Below are positions 10,901 to 18,387 of a DNA stretch of 23,970 bases, one piece after another. Positions within the stretch are counted from its first letter, which is position 1. Each line of letters begins with the position of its first letter. The stretch comes from CAZHTS01 sp964535315 (GTDB lineage Bacteria; Chloroflexota; Anaerolineae; Anaerolineales; Anaerolineaceae). The notes under the pieces were generated by a model. It did no database searches, was not told the DNA's origin, and worked only from the letters and a program-made list of their open reading frames with translations. Position numbers and translations under genes: made by a program. The stretch is from positions 1 to 23,970 of the forward strand of contig CAZHTS010000070.1 of assembly GCA_964535315.1 (NCBI GenBank), given 5' to 3'.

Positions 10901-11843
10901 GGAAAAGGTGGTGGTGGCGGGCATCGTCACCCGCTTCCGCAGCCACCAGACCAAGACCGGCAAGGCCATGGGGTTTGTCACCCTGGAAGACATCCAGGGC
11001 AACATCGAACTGGTTTTGTTCCCCAAGACGTGGGAGAAATACGGCAAGCTGGTCAACATGGATGAGGTGTTGAGCGTCGAAGGCAAGGTCGACGCCGAAA
11101 ACGGCGACCCCAAAATTCTGGTCGACAAATTACAGGTCGAGGCGCTCGACGACGTGCCGCTGGATGTACCGGTGGACAGCGCGCCCCTCACCGATGTGCC
11201 GGAGGCCTACGGGTATGCCTCATCCGAGGCCGCCCAACCGCCGGCCGATTTGCCTGCCATCGCCGAGCCGGCCGCGGATTGGGACGCCGGAATGCCGCCG
11301 CCCCCGCCCGATTTCGACGACGATTGGGACTTTGCCCCGCCAGCCAACGGGCAGGAATGGTCACTCCAACCCGCCGGTACGCCGGCGCCCGTGGTCGAGA
11401 CTGTGGCTGCGCCGGTTGCGCCCCCCCCGCCAACGCTTCTCTCCGCTGCGCCGCCCGCCAGGAGCGCACACCCCGAGGCGGTCGTTTTGACGCCGCCGGT
11501 GGAAAGCAGCGCGGCGGTCGAGCCCCAGCCTTTCGTTCCCATTCCCTTCATCGTTTCCCCCACGCTGCCCAACGGCGGCGGCGACCAACCGCGCATGGTC
11601 ACGCTCATCTTCCGCTCACAGGGCGATAAAAATCGCGACGCGCGCCGCCTGCGCCGGGCGCACGGCCTGCTCCACTCCAGCCCGGGCAAGGATCGTTTTG
11701 CCTTCCTGGTGTTTGAAGGCGGGCATCGCTATCTGCTGGAGTTCCCGAACACTACCACCGGGATCACACCCGAATTACTGCGCCTGTTGGGCGAGCTGGT
11801 CGGCGAGGAGAACATGCGCATCGACCCGCTCCAGGTGCACTGA
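7956..11843 (+). CDS. dnaE: DNA polymerase III alpha subunit
   Basis: The replicative polymerase catalytic subunit, 1295 residues. The N-terminal PHP domain (about 1-280) keeps its metal-binding motifs, HLHVHTEYSLLDG, TDHGTMFG and NDVHY, suggesting an active phosphoesterase/proofreading-type site rather than the degenerate one of E. coli. Catalytic Asp residues are Asp399 and Asp401 (PDIDLDF) and Asp558 (KVDFLGL), almost at E. coli numbering. An OB domain lies near 985-1065. From about 1065 to 1210 there is a Pro/Ala-rich low-complexity linker, then a terminal domain of about 85 residues. The linker accounts for the extra length over the usual 1150-1200. The start is fixed by the PHP motif. 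Four metabolic genes follow closely on the same strand. Confidence 0.97.
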   Translation: MSFAHLHVHTEYSLLDGFSNIKKLVKRVKEMGMPAVAITDHGTMFGVIEFYNAAIAAGVKPIIGLEAYLAPRRMNERDSRLDKQSSHLLLLAENATGYRNLLQIASTAQLEGFYYHPRIDREFLQTHSEGLICTSGCLAAEVPRTLRDEGIEGARRKLDWYYDVFGADRFFLELQGHDIPELTTLNRTLLELGPRYQARYLATNDVHYINPDDWRMQDIMLAVQTGSLISEPNRFRMSGHSYYLRPPEEMAALFSEVPEALSNTLLVAERCNVDLSTKGYHLPLFPLPEGKTAESYLHELCEEGLQRRYGARANDPEVRKRLDYELSVIHQMGFDAYFLIVWDLCKYATRQGIWYNARGSAAGSMVAYTLDITLVEPIEHGLIFERFLNPGRISMPDIDLDFQDDLRPRMMEYCAQRYGDDRVAQIITFGTLGARAAIRDVGRVLDIPISEVDRVSKLIPNVPGKAVNIADALEQVPDLKAVYGEAEYLKELIDTAQRVEGTVRNAGTHAAGVIITDEPIINYIPLHRPTSGSEESPIKSVSQFEMSIVESLGLLKVDFLGLATLTIMARACQLIRERHGIDFNLYNIPVDDAETYQFISSGHTAGVFQLEGTGMTRYIVQMRPKNLANVIAMVALYRPGPLDFIPTYIKRMHGEEEVTYRHPGLEPIFKETYGIPIYQEQIMFAAMGLAGYTASEADDLRKAIAKKKIDSLMKHRQKFISGAKERGVDEATGTAIFEDWENFARYGFNKSHAADYGVIAVQTAYLKAHYTVEYMTALLSASKNETSKVALYAADSRSMGIDVLPPDVNTSGWDFTIEDRPEQKAAIRFGLGAVKNVGQAPVELILQARKDGPFRDLNDFARRVDLRQVGKRALEAMIRVGALDRFGGRKALLEALERILSVSVSHFRALASGQLSFFGTVAGVEESIDLPTVDLLDRRELLEWERELIGLYVSDHPLSPYLPLLKQKITHFAGQLGEAANKEKVVVAGIVTRFRSHQTKTGKAMGFVTLEDIQGNIELVLFPKTWEKYGKLVNMDEVLSVEGKVDAENGDPKILVDKLQVEALDDVPLDVPVDSAPLTDVPEAYGYASSEAAQPPADLPAIAEPAADWDAGMPPPPPDFDDDWDFAPPANGQEWSLQPAGTPAPVVETVAAPVAPPPPTLLSAAPPARSAHPEAVVLTPPVESSAAVEPQPFVPIPFIVSPTLPNGGGDQPRMVTLIFRSQGDKNRDARRLRRAHGLLHSSPGKDRFAFLVFEGGHRYLLEFPNTTTGITPELLRLLGELVGEENMRIDPLQVH

Positions 11844-11856
11844 TTGCGAGGTCAAG

Positions 11857-12645
11857 ATGAAACTTTATCAGGTTGACGCCTTCACTGCCGAACGTTTTCG
11901 CGGCAATCCGGCGGCGGTATGCTTGCTCGAAAGCCCGCAGGAACCTGCCTGGATGCAGGCGGTGGCGGGAGAAATGAACCTGTCGGAGACGGCCTTCGTT
12001 TTACCCGAGGGCGAGGGCTACCGGCTGCGCTGGTTTACCCCGGCGGTTGAAGTGGATCTGTGCGGGCACGCCACACTGGCCACGGCGCACATCCTGTGGC
12101 AGGAAGGGCTCCTGTCGCTGGAGCAGGAGGCGCGCTTCGAGACGCGCAGCGGGCTGCTCACCGCCCGCCGCCAGGGCGACTGGATTGCCCTGGATTTCCC
12201 CGCCAAGCCGCTGGAAACGGCCGAACCGCCGCGCTCGCTGCTGGCCGCCTTAGGGTTGAGCGGCGCCCGTTACATCGGCAAGAACCGCACCGATTATCTG
12301 ATCGAGGTCGAAGCGGAAAGCGTGGTGCGCGGCATGCAGCCCGATTTTGCTGCCCTCAAGCTGGCGCCGTTGCGCGGCGCCATTGTAACCAGTCGCTCCA
12401 GCCAGGCGCCGTACGATTTTGTCTCGCGTTTCTTCGCCCCGGCAGTCGGGGTGAACGAGGACCCGGTCACCGGCTCGGCGCATTGCGCCCTGACGCCCTA
12501 CTGGAGCGCGCAACTGGGCAAGACCGAGATGCTGGCTTACCAGGCGTCGGGACGCGGTGGCGTGCTGCGCGTGCGCTGCGAAGGTAAGCGCGTCATCCTT
12601 GCCGGCCAGGCGGTCACCCTCTTTAAGGGCGATTTGCTGGCCTGA
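11857..12645 (+). CDS. PhzF-family isomerase
   Basis: A 262-residue protein of the PhzF/YddE family, diaminopimelate-epimerase fold enzymes that catalyse proton-shift isomerisations. Seen: MKLYQVDAFT start, RGNPAAVC, the catalytic Glu44 in NLSETAF, CGHATLATAH and the second-half motif EDPVTGSAHCAL. The reaction in this organism is unknown; only PhzF of phenazine synthesis is well defined, and no other phenazine gene is present. The start ATG has GAGG 5 bases upstream and lies 13 bases past the dnaE stop, so it is probably co-transcribed. A longer open frame from 11698 overlaps dnaE and has no support. Confidence 0.9.
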   Translation: MKLYQVDAFTAERFRGNPAAVCLLESPQEPAWMQAVAGEMNLSETAFVLPEGEGYRLRWFTPAVEVDLCGHATLATAHILWQEGLLSLEQEARFETRSGLLTARRQGDWIALDFPAKPLETAEPPRSLLAALGLSGARYIGKNRTDYLIEVEAESVVRGMQPDFAALKLAPLRGAIVTSRSSQAPYDFVSRFFAPAVGVNEDPVTGSAHCALTPYWSAQLGKTEMLAYQASGRGGVLRVRCEGKRVILAGQAVTLFKGDLLA

Positions 12646-12651
12646 TCCGCC

Positions 12652-13719
12652 GTGCTCCCCGCTGCCACGACGAATTACTGGCTCAACGCGCTGCAATTAT
12701 TGGGCGGCGGGCGCATGCTGCGCCCGCTGGTCGTTACTTATTATCTGACCACGCGCTGTAACCTGAACTGCGCCTACTGTGAAGATTTCGGCGCCCGGCG
12801 CAACCCGCAGGCCATGCCCCCGCTGCCGCTGGCTGAGGCGGTGCACATCCTTGAGGTCATCCGTACCGCCAGCGATCACCTCATCCTGACCGGCGGCGAG
12901 CCGCTGCTGCACCCTGAGATCGAGGCGCTGGTGCAGCGCGCCCGGCGGATGGGGTTTCATGTGACGCTGCAAACCAATGCCGCCCTGTTACACGAACACC
13001 CGGAGGTGCTGCCGTATATCAACCGCCTGGTCGTCAGCCTGGACACGTTGGACGGCGACCGCTGGGGGCAATTGCTCAACGCTCCGCCGGCGGTCGTGGC
13101 GCAGATCATGGAAAATATCCGCACCTGCGCCGCCGGCCAGAGCCGGCACGGCTACCGCATGGTGCTCAACTGCGTGCTCACCCCGCACACCCTGGACGAA
13201 GCGCCGGCCATCCTGGATTTCTGTCGCCGGCACAACCTGCTGGTCAGCTTCTCACCGCAGGCCGTGCAGAACTGGCCGGATTACCACCTGTTGGTTTCGC
13301 CCGCTTACCGCGCCCTGTTGCAACGCCTGCTGGATGAAAAACAACGCCGCGGGCCGGTGTTAGGCAGTCGCGCCTATCTGCGCACCCTGCTCGATTTTCG
13401 CCCGTATGCCTGTTACCCCACGCTGGCGCCGCGCGTGCTGCCCAACGGCGACTGCGTCTACCCTTGCCGGCCGGTCGAGAAGGAGGATAACGGTCACGGC
13501 GGCCGGCCCTGCAACCTGCTACAGGTGCACCACTGGCGCGAGGTCAACGCCGCGGCGCTGGCCGCCTACGGTCAGCCGCCGGTGTTGTGTACCTCTTGTT
13601 TCCAACAATGTTTCGCCGAGACCTCGCTGCTACAGGCCCAACCGCTGTCCTGGCTGAGCGAGTGGCTGCGCCATCCTGCCAGCCGCCAGGCGCAGCTGTT
13701 CACCTACGCCCCAGGGTAA
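12652..13719 (+). CDS. radical SAM protein with SPASM-like C-terminal domain
   Basis: A 355-residue radical SAM enzyme. The SAM-cluster motif is Cys36-x3-Cys40-x2-Cys43 (TRCNLNCAYC), with LTGGEPLLHPE (79-89) for SAM binding. The C-terminal part has Cys254, 268, 272, 287, 313, 316 and 320, a spacing like SPASM/twitch domains that hold one or two extra iron-sulfur clusters. It may modify a peptide or small molecule; I cannot name the substrate and see no nearby precursor peptide. The GTG start at 12652, 6 bases after the phzF-like gene, is uncertain because no clear ribosome site precedes it; ATG 12715 is the alternative and keeps all motifs. It is followed by a reductase gene after 3 bases. 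Confidence 0.88.
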   Translation: MLPAATTNYWLNALQLLGGGRMLRPLVVTYYLTTRCNLNCAYCEDFGARRNPQAMPPLPLAEAVHILEVIRTASDHLILTGGEPLLHPEIEALVQRARRMGFHVTLQTNAALLHEHPEVLPYINRLVVSLDTLDGDRWGQLLNAPPAVVAQIMENIRTCAAGQSRHGYRMVLNCVLTPHTLDEAPAILDFCRRHNLLVSFSPQAVQNWPDYHLLVSPAYRALLQRLLDEKQRRGPVLGSRAYLRTLLDFRPYACYPTLAPRVLPNGDCVYPCRPVEKEDNGHGGRPCNLLQVHHWREVNAAALAAYGQPPVLCTSCFQQCFAETSLLQAQPLSWLSEWLRHPASRQAQLFTYAPG

Positions 13720-13722
13720 GCG

Positions 13723-14793
13723 ATGATCACCCTGTTTGCCGCCAGCGGTACCACCGGCCGGCGCGTGGCCCACGCTCTGACGCGCCAGGGATTGTCGCTG
13801 CGCCTGGCGGGGCGTTCGCCGGAAAAGTTGGCGGCGCTGGCCGCCGAACTGGCCGGCGCGGGGGGCGCCGCTCCGGCGTGGGTGTGGGCCGATGCCCGCC
13901 GGCCAGAAAGCCTGGGGCGTCTGTTTGAGGACACCCACCTGCTGGTCAACTGCGCCGCTCCCTTTACCGACCTGGGCGAAGCGGTGGCGGCGCGCGCCGC
14001 ATTGAGCGGCGTACATTATCTGGATACGAGCAACGAATTGGGTTTTGTTTACCGTTTGCGCAGCTACAGCGAACTGGCCCGGCGCAAGGGGGCCATCCTG
14101 CTGCCTGCCTGCGGCTTTGAGGTGGCGCTGGCCGATTGCGCCGCCGCTCTCCTGGCGCAGCGCCTGCCGGGCGCGCTGGATGAGGTGAGCGTCGTTTACA
14201 CCTTAAGGGGCACGGGCGCCAGCGCCGGGTCGCGCCGTTCGGCCATCCGTTCGCTGGCCACTTCGTGGATCACGTATCAGGATGGGACCTGGCGCGGCAG
14301 CCTGCCGGGCGGACGGGTGCAGCGCTGGGCGCTGCCGGGCGGCAAACGGCACGCCCTGACCTTTCCAAGCTGCGAGAGCGTCACCCTCCCGGCCCACCTG
14401 ACGGTGGGCGCGGTAAATACCTGGTTGAGCGTCTCACCTGGGGCGCGCTTCTGGGCGCCGCTGGTCATCCCCTTGTTTGCCTGGCTGGCGCGCGGCGCGC
14501 TGGGCCGGCTGTTGCTCCACACGGTCGGCGTGCGCGGCAAAGAGCGCCGCGGAGACAGCTTTGACGTCTACGTGTGCGCCCGCCGCGGCGCACAGGGCGG
14601 CTGGATCAACCTGCACGGGCAGGCGGTCTACGATCTGACCGCCGAAATCGTGGCTTATGCCGCCGGCGTGCTGCTCCACGCCCCGCCGGAGGGCGGCGGG
14701 CTGCTGGCGCCGGCCCAGGCGCTCAACCCCGGAGATTTCCTGGCCTGGGTGCAGCGCCAGGGCGTGCGCTGCGAGGAGGGGCCGCTTGACTGA
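13723..14793 (+). CDS. saccharopine dehydrogenase-like NAD(P)-binding reductase
   Basis: A 356-residue protein with an N-terminal Rossmann fold (AASGTTGRRVA, a GxTGxxG dinucleotide motif) and the layout of the saccharopine-dehydrogenase/trans-acting enoyl reductase family. Members include mycobacterial enoyl reductases acting on polyketide-type lipids. A hydrophobic stretch near 240-265 is typical of lipid-associated members. The ATG has AGGG 6 bases upstream and starts 3 bases after the radical SAM stop. The last codons contain the AGGAGG ribosome site for the next gene. It is probably part of one pathway with its two neighbours. True saccharopine dehydrogenase activity is unlikely, since no lysine genes are nearby. 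Confidence 0.85.
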   Translation: MITLFAASGTTGRRVAHALTRQGLSLRLAGRSPEKLAALAAELAGAGGAAPAWVWADARRPESLGRLFEDTHLLVNCAAPFTDLGEAVAARAALSGVHYLDTSNELGFVYRLRSYSELARRKGAILLPACGFEVALADCAAALLAQRLPGALDEVSVVYTLRGTGASAGSRRSAIRSLATSWITYQDGTWRGSLPGGRVQRWALPGGKRHALTFPSCESVTLPAHLTVGAVNTWLSVSPGARFWAPLVIPLFAWLARGALGRLLLHTVGVRGKERRGDSFDVYVCARRGAQGGWINLHGQAVYDLTAEIVAYAAGVLLHAPPEGGGLLAPAQALNPGDFLAWVQRQGVRCEEGPLD

Positions 14794-16324
14794 GCCTACC
14801 CGTCCGGTGATCGTGATCGGCGCCGGCGTCGCCGGGCTGACCGCCGCCCTGCACCTGGCCGAACGGGGGCAGCAGGTGCTGGTGCTGGAGGCCGACCCGC
14901 AGTATCCCGGTGGGCGCCTGGCCGGGCGCGCCGCGGTCAGCCTGAACGGCTGGGAATTCCCCGGCGAACACGGCGTGCACGCCATCTGGTCGGGGTACCT
15001 CAACCTGCAGGCCATGCTGGGCCGTCACCGCATCCGCCCTATGTTCGTCCCGGCGCAGGAAGAGGATTGGATCTACCGCCGCCACAACCACATCAGCAAG
15101 GCGGCGGTGGGCAGCGCCATCCGCCAGAGTTGGATCCCGGCCCCCTTCCATTATTTGAACCTGTTTCTGCGCCCCAGTTTCCTGGCCAGCATCGACCTGC
15201 GCGACTGGCTCTCGCTGCTGGGCATCTGGTCGGGGCTGCTCTACGCCATCGGCATCGATCCGTTGGGGGAAGACCAGCCGTTAAGCGGGCTGTACATGAG
15301 TGACGTGGTCTCGAGCTGGTCGCCGGCGCTGCGCGCCCTGTTCATCGGGCTGGCGCGCAGCGGGCTTTCCGGGCAGCCGGAAGAAATTCCGCTGGCGGGC
15401 TTTCTGGCCTTTTTGCGCTTTTACACCGTGCTGCGCCGGGACGCGTGGGCCTTCTCCTATCTGCCCGGCGACGGCGGCAATCGCATCGTCCAGCCGCTGG
15501 TCGACCGGCTGCACGCCCTGGGCGGGCGGGTGCGGCTGGGGTGCAAGGCGGTTGGACTGCACCCGCGGGCAGACGGCTGGCAGGTCGACTGGCAGGACGA
15601 ACCCGCGGGCCGGCCCGGCGCGCCGTGGAATACCTCGCAGTTGATCCTGGCGGTCGACGCCCCGGCGGCCAGCGCCCTGCTGGCCGCCAGCCCGCGGCTG
15701 GCGGAGAGCGCCAGCCGGTTCACCCTGCCGCGCGGCACGGCCACGGCCATCGCACGCATCTGGTTCGACCGGCGCCCACGCCAGAGCGCCGAGGCGGGCA
15801 TCCTCAGCGGCGATTTCATCCTCGATAACTTTTTCTGGCTGGACCGCATTCAGGAGCCCTATCTGCGCTGGAGCCGGGCGAGCGGCGGCAGCGCCATCGA
15901 GGTGCACCTGTACGACCCCGGGCGTTTGCTGGCGCAGCCGGATGGGGCCTTGCTGGCGCGCGCTCTGTACGAGGTACAAATTGCCTTCCCGGAATTACGG
16001 GGCCACGCCATTTACCAGGTGATCCAGCGCAACGCCGCCACGCACACCCTGTTTGGACTGGGCCCGGCGCAGACCCACCCCGGCACCTACGCTCCCTGGC
16101 CCGGCCTGTTTTTCTGCGGCGACTGGGTGCGTCACCCCACGCCGGCCCTCTTCCTGGAGCGCGCCTGTATCACCGGCATCGCCGCGGCCAACGCCGTTCT
16201 GGCCGGGCGCGGGCTGGAAAGCTGGCCGCTGCTGGCGGCCCCGCCGCCCGAGGCGTTTGCCGGCTGGATCGAAGGCGTCATGCGTCGCGGTCGCCGGGCG
16301 CGCCGGGCACGGCGCAGCCGTTAG
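14786..16324 (+). CDS. FAD-dependent desaturase/oxidoreductase, CrtU/phytoene desaturase-like
   Basis: A 512-residue flavoprotein of the amine-oxidase/carotenoid-desaturase superfamily. The N-terminal FAD motif GAGVAGLTAALHLAERG (from 12) is followed by a GGR loop. The C-terminal motif GLFFCGDWVRHPTPALFLER resembles the FAD-closing segment of zeta-carotene desaturase and CrtU (isorenieratene synthase-like) proteins. The substrate is likely an isoprenoid or other hydrophobic molecule (inference). I chose TTG 14786: a perfect AGGAGG lies at 14774-14779 with 6-base spacing, and the start overlaps the previous gene by 8 bases, implying translational coupling. The last 47 bases overlap the convergent gene at 16278-17195, encoding a tail of Arg residues that may be non-essential. 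Confidence 0.85.
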   Translation: MTEPTRPVIVIGAGVAGLTAALHLAERGQQVLVLEADPQYPGGRLAGRAAVSLNGWEFPGEHGVHAIWSGYLNLQAMLGRHRIRPMFVPAQEEDWIYRRHNHISKAAVGSAIRQSWIPAPFHYLNLFLRPSFLASIDLRDWLSLLGIWSGLLYAIGIDPLGEDQPLSGLYMSDVVSSWSPALRALFIGLARSGLSGQPEEIPLAGFLAFLRFYTVLRRDAWAFSYLPGDGGNRIVQPLVDRLHALGGRVRLGCKAVGLHPRADGWQVDWQDEPAGRPGAPWNTSQLILAVDAPAASALLAASPRLAESASRFTLPRGTATAIARIWFDRRPRQSAEAGILSGDFILDNFFWLDRIQEPYLRWSRASGGSAIEVHLYDPGRLLAQPDGALLARALYEVQIAFPELRGHAIYQVIQRNAATHTLFGLGPAQTHPGTYAPWPGLFFCGDWVRHPTPALFLERACITGIAAANAVLAGRGLESWPLLAAPPPEAFAGWIEGVMRRGRRARRARRSR

Positions 16325-17195
16325 CTCGTCCTTCAAACTGTGCGTTCAATAACGGCACAATGTTGATGACCGGTTCCTCGTACGGGTGGATGGCACGGAT
16401 GACCTTGAGCGCTTCTGCCACACGGGACAGGCGGCAGTTGACCTCGACCTTGGCTTCGCTGCCCGTCTCTACCGCCCCGACCGTGCCGAGATAAGGGTTG
16501 GCGCCCGGCAGGGGACGCCAGTAGCCGCGCACCGGCATGACCGACATACAATGATCGTAATTGCCGATGTGGCCCACGTCCACGTCCGCCAGCGCATCGC
16601 TCAGGCGGGCGACAAATTCTTCGGGGATAAAGATCTCGATTTTGACCCAATCGTTCGCTTGCATGGTAGCATCCTGTTCGTTTTCTAAAATGCCGAGCAC
16701 ATCGCCCAATACACCCGGCGGGGCCGGCTGCAGGCGCATCCCCAGGCGCTGCATGAGGCGCAGCGACGGGGCGTTGGCGGCTGCGGCGATCCCGGTCAGG
16801 CGCGCCAGGTGCATCTCGGTAAAGGCAAAATCGATCAGCGCCCGGCAGGCCTCGCCGGCGTAGCCCTGTCCCCAGTACGGCCGGCCGAGCTTGTAAAACA
16901 ACCCGACCTCGGGCGTGGCCTGCGGCCGGGTGGGCAATACGTACAATTGCAGGCCGGCCAGCCCGAGCAGTTCGCCGCCGGCTTTGGAAACCAACGCCAG
17001 CACGCCGCAGCCATCCTCGTGGTTTTCGGCGCTGTAGCGGCGGATGAGGCGGGCGCGCTGCTGGGGTGTGCGCTGGTAACCGGGATCGTAGCGCCACACT
17101 TCGGGGTGCCCCTCCAACAGCGGATACAGGGCGCGGGCGTCTTCGGCCTTGAACGGTCGCAGCCACAGTCGCTCGCTTTCCAGCGTATGCGGCAT
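16278..17195 (-). CDS. GNAT acetyltransferase fused to COG3323 (YqfO/CutA-like) domain
   Basis: A 305-residue two-domain protein. Residues 1-172 are a RimJ/RimL-type GNAT acetyltransferase (ESERLWLRPF, LGRPYWGQGYAGEA for acetyl-CoA, NAPSLRLMQRLGM). Residues 178-284 match the PII/CutA-like domain of COG3323, also inserted in NIF3-family YqfO: GNYDHC, WRPLPGANPYLG and the hallmark HPYEEPV. COG3323 domains usually stand alone at about 105 residues. No stop separates the parts. Met178 (ATG 16662-16664) has AGGA 7 bases upstream, so a separate COG3323 protein could also be made. The gene follows rdgB after 6 bases. It overlaps the convergent FAD gene by 47 bases. The acetylation target is unknown. 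Confidence 0.85.
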   Translation of the reverse strand: MPHTLESERLWLRPFKAEDARALYPLLEGHPEVWRYDPGYQRTPQQRARLIRRYSAENHEDGCGVLALVSKAGGELLGLAGLQLYVLPTRPQATPEVGLFYKLGRPYWGQGYAGEACRALIDFAFTEMHLARLTGIAAAANAPSLRLMQRLGMRLQPAPPGVLGDVLGILENEQDATMQANDWVKIEIFIPEEFVARLSDALADVDVGHIGNYDHCMSVMPVRGYWRPLPGANPYLGTVGAVETGSEAKVEVNCRLSRVAEALKVIRAIHPYEEPVINIVPLLNAQFEGRANGCAVPGAPGDRDA

Positions 17196-17201
17196 GGGGC
17201 C

Positions 17202-17804
17202 TCAGATCGCCAGCACCTGTTTGAGCAGCGGCACGGCAGCCAGCACGGCGCGGCCGCGATGACTGAGGCGGTTCTTCTGTTCGCGGCTGAGTTCGGCCAT
17301 GCTGCAGCCCAATTCGGGCAGCCAGAAAATCGGGTCGTAACCAAAACCGTTCTGACCGCGCTCCTCGGGGATGATCTCGCCAAAGCAATCGCCTTCGGCG
17401 TACCACACCTCTCCGCCAGGGGTGGCCAGCGCTACGGTGCAATGAAAATGAGCGCGCCAGGGGCGCGGCAGGCCGTGCAAGTTGTGCAGCAGGTGGCGCC
17501 GGCGGTCGGCGTCGCTGGCGTTGGGGATGGGCGCATAGCGGGCCGAGTAAATTCCCGGCTGCCCGTCGAGGGCGTCCACCTCCAGGCCAGAATCGTCGGC
17601 CAGCGATGGCAGTTGGCTGGCCTGAGCAAAGGCGCGCGCCTTGAGGGCGGCGTTCTCTGCGTAAGTCAGGCCATCCTCCACCACGTCGAGATGCAGCCCC
17701 AGGTCATCGGGCAGCAGCAGCTGGATGGGGAAGTCGCCGATCAGGTGCTGAAATTCGACCAGCTTACCGCGATTGTGACTGGCAATTAAGAGGGTGGCGG
17801 GCAT
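17202..17804 (-). CDS. rdgB: non-canonical purine NTP pyrophosphatase (RdgB/HAM1)
   Basis: A 200-residue house-cleaning enzyme that hydrolyses ITP, dITP and XTP to monophosphates, keeping inosine and xanthine out of DNA and RNA. The family motifs are all present: SHNRGK near the N-terminus, LADDSGLEVDALDGQPGIYS, NGFGYDPIF and ELSREQKNRLSHRGRA. Length is standard. The ATG has GGAG 7 bases upstream. It is the first gene of a minus-strand pair with the GNAT-COG3323 fusion and is divergent from the DUF177 gene, sharing a 121-base AT-rich control region. Confidence 0.95.
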   Translation of the reverse strand: MPATLLIASHNRGKLVEFQHLIGDFPIQLLLPDDLGLHLDVVEDGLTYAENAALKARAFAQASQLPSLADDSGLEVDALDGQPGIYSARYAPIPNASDADRRRHLLHNLHGLPRPWRAHFHCTVALATPGGEVWYAEGDCFGEIIPEERGQNGFGYDPIFWLPELGCSMAELSREQKNRLSHRGRAVLAAVPLLKQVLAI

Positions 17805-17841
17805 GATTTGACTCCATTTTTATTAAATTAATCATAAAAAC

Positions 17842-17870
17842 TTGACTTGACTCAATGCCTATGCTATAAT
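17842..17870 (+). promoter_or_regulatory. sigma70-type promoter of the DUF177 gene
   Basis: TTGACT (17842-17847), a 17-base spacer and TATAAT (17865-17870), preceded by TG one base away (extended -10). This is the strongest promoter in the window by eye. A second TTGACT overlaps at 17847-17852 but its spacing is wrong. The predicted start is near 17877, giving a leader of about 50 bases. The rdgB promoter must lie in the same short AT-rich region on the other strand. Confidence 0.85.
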
Positions 17871-17925
17871 TCTTCTGACCAATTATATCTTATTTCAAAG
17901 CTATCTTAGTGCAAAGCAGCCAGCC

Positions 17926-18387
17926 GTGAACCTTCCTCGCCATCCATTGCGGATAAATGTTGGATTCCTGATCAACCAACCGATCGGATACAGCCGCGAT
18001 ATCCACTTTGAATACGCAGCACTCCGATTATCCGATCTGGAACTGAGCGATCTGAAGGGGGGTGTGCGCCTCACGCGAACGCCACAGGGATTGTTGATGC
18101 AGGCTAACTTTAGCGCCAGCGTCGCCGCCGAATGTGTGCGTTGTCTGTGTACCTTCCAACAACCGTTAGAAGCAAGTTTCAGCGAATTGTATGCCTTCAG
18201 TCGCCGTACGGCGACGGAGTCGGGTCTGATTCTCCCGGAGGATGCCAACGTTGATCTCGACCCCCTGGTACGCGAATATCTGTTGTTGGAAATCCCCATC
18301 AGTCCATTATGCCGGCCCGATTGCAAAGGACTGTGTACCGTTTGCGGCGAGGATTTAAATGTTACCCGGTGCGAACATGTTAATTAG
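17926..18387 (+). CDS. DUF177/YceD family protein
   Basis: A 153-residue protein of the YceD (DUF177) family, linked in E. coli and plants to 23S rRNA accumulation. Seen: the first cysteine pair Cys70/Cys73 (CVRC) and the second group Cys129, Cys133, Cys137, Cys140 in CRPDCKGLCTVCGEDLN, the family signature and probably a metal site. The GTG start at 17926 has no clear ribosome site. In many bacteria the next gene is rpmF (ribosomal protein L32); here 105 non-coding bases and a sigma factor gene follow instead. Base composition is less GC-rich than in the neighbours. Confidence 0.85.
   Translation: MNLPRHPLRINVGFLINQPIGYSRDIHFEYAALRLSDLELSDLKGGVRLTRTPQGLLMQANFSASVAAECVRCLCTFQQPLEASFSELYAFSRRTATESGLILPEDANVDLDPLVREYLLLEIPISPLCRPDCKGLCTVCGEDLNVTRCEHVN

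Noticed and set aside
11857..12645. Phenazine biosynthesis gene phzF
   Set aside because: The family is broad, and no phzA, B, D, E or G gene is near. The name would overstate the function.
16333..17442. 369-codon minus-strand open frame across the rdgB/GNAT boundary
   Set aside because: Arg/Pro/Gly-rich composition typical of a wrong frame. Both real genes in the other frame have full motif sets.
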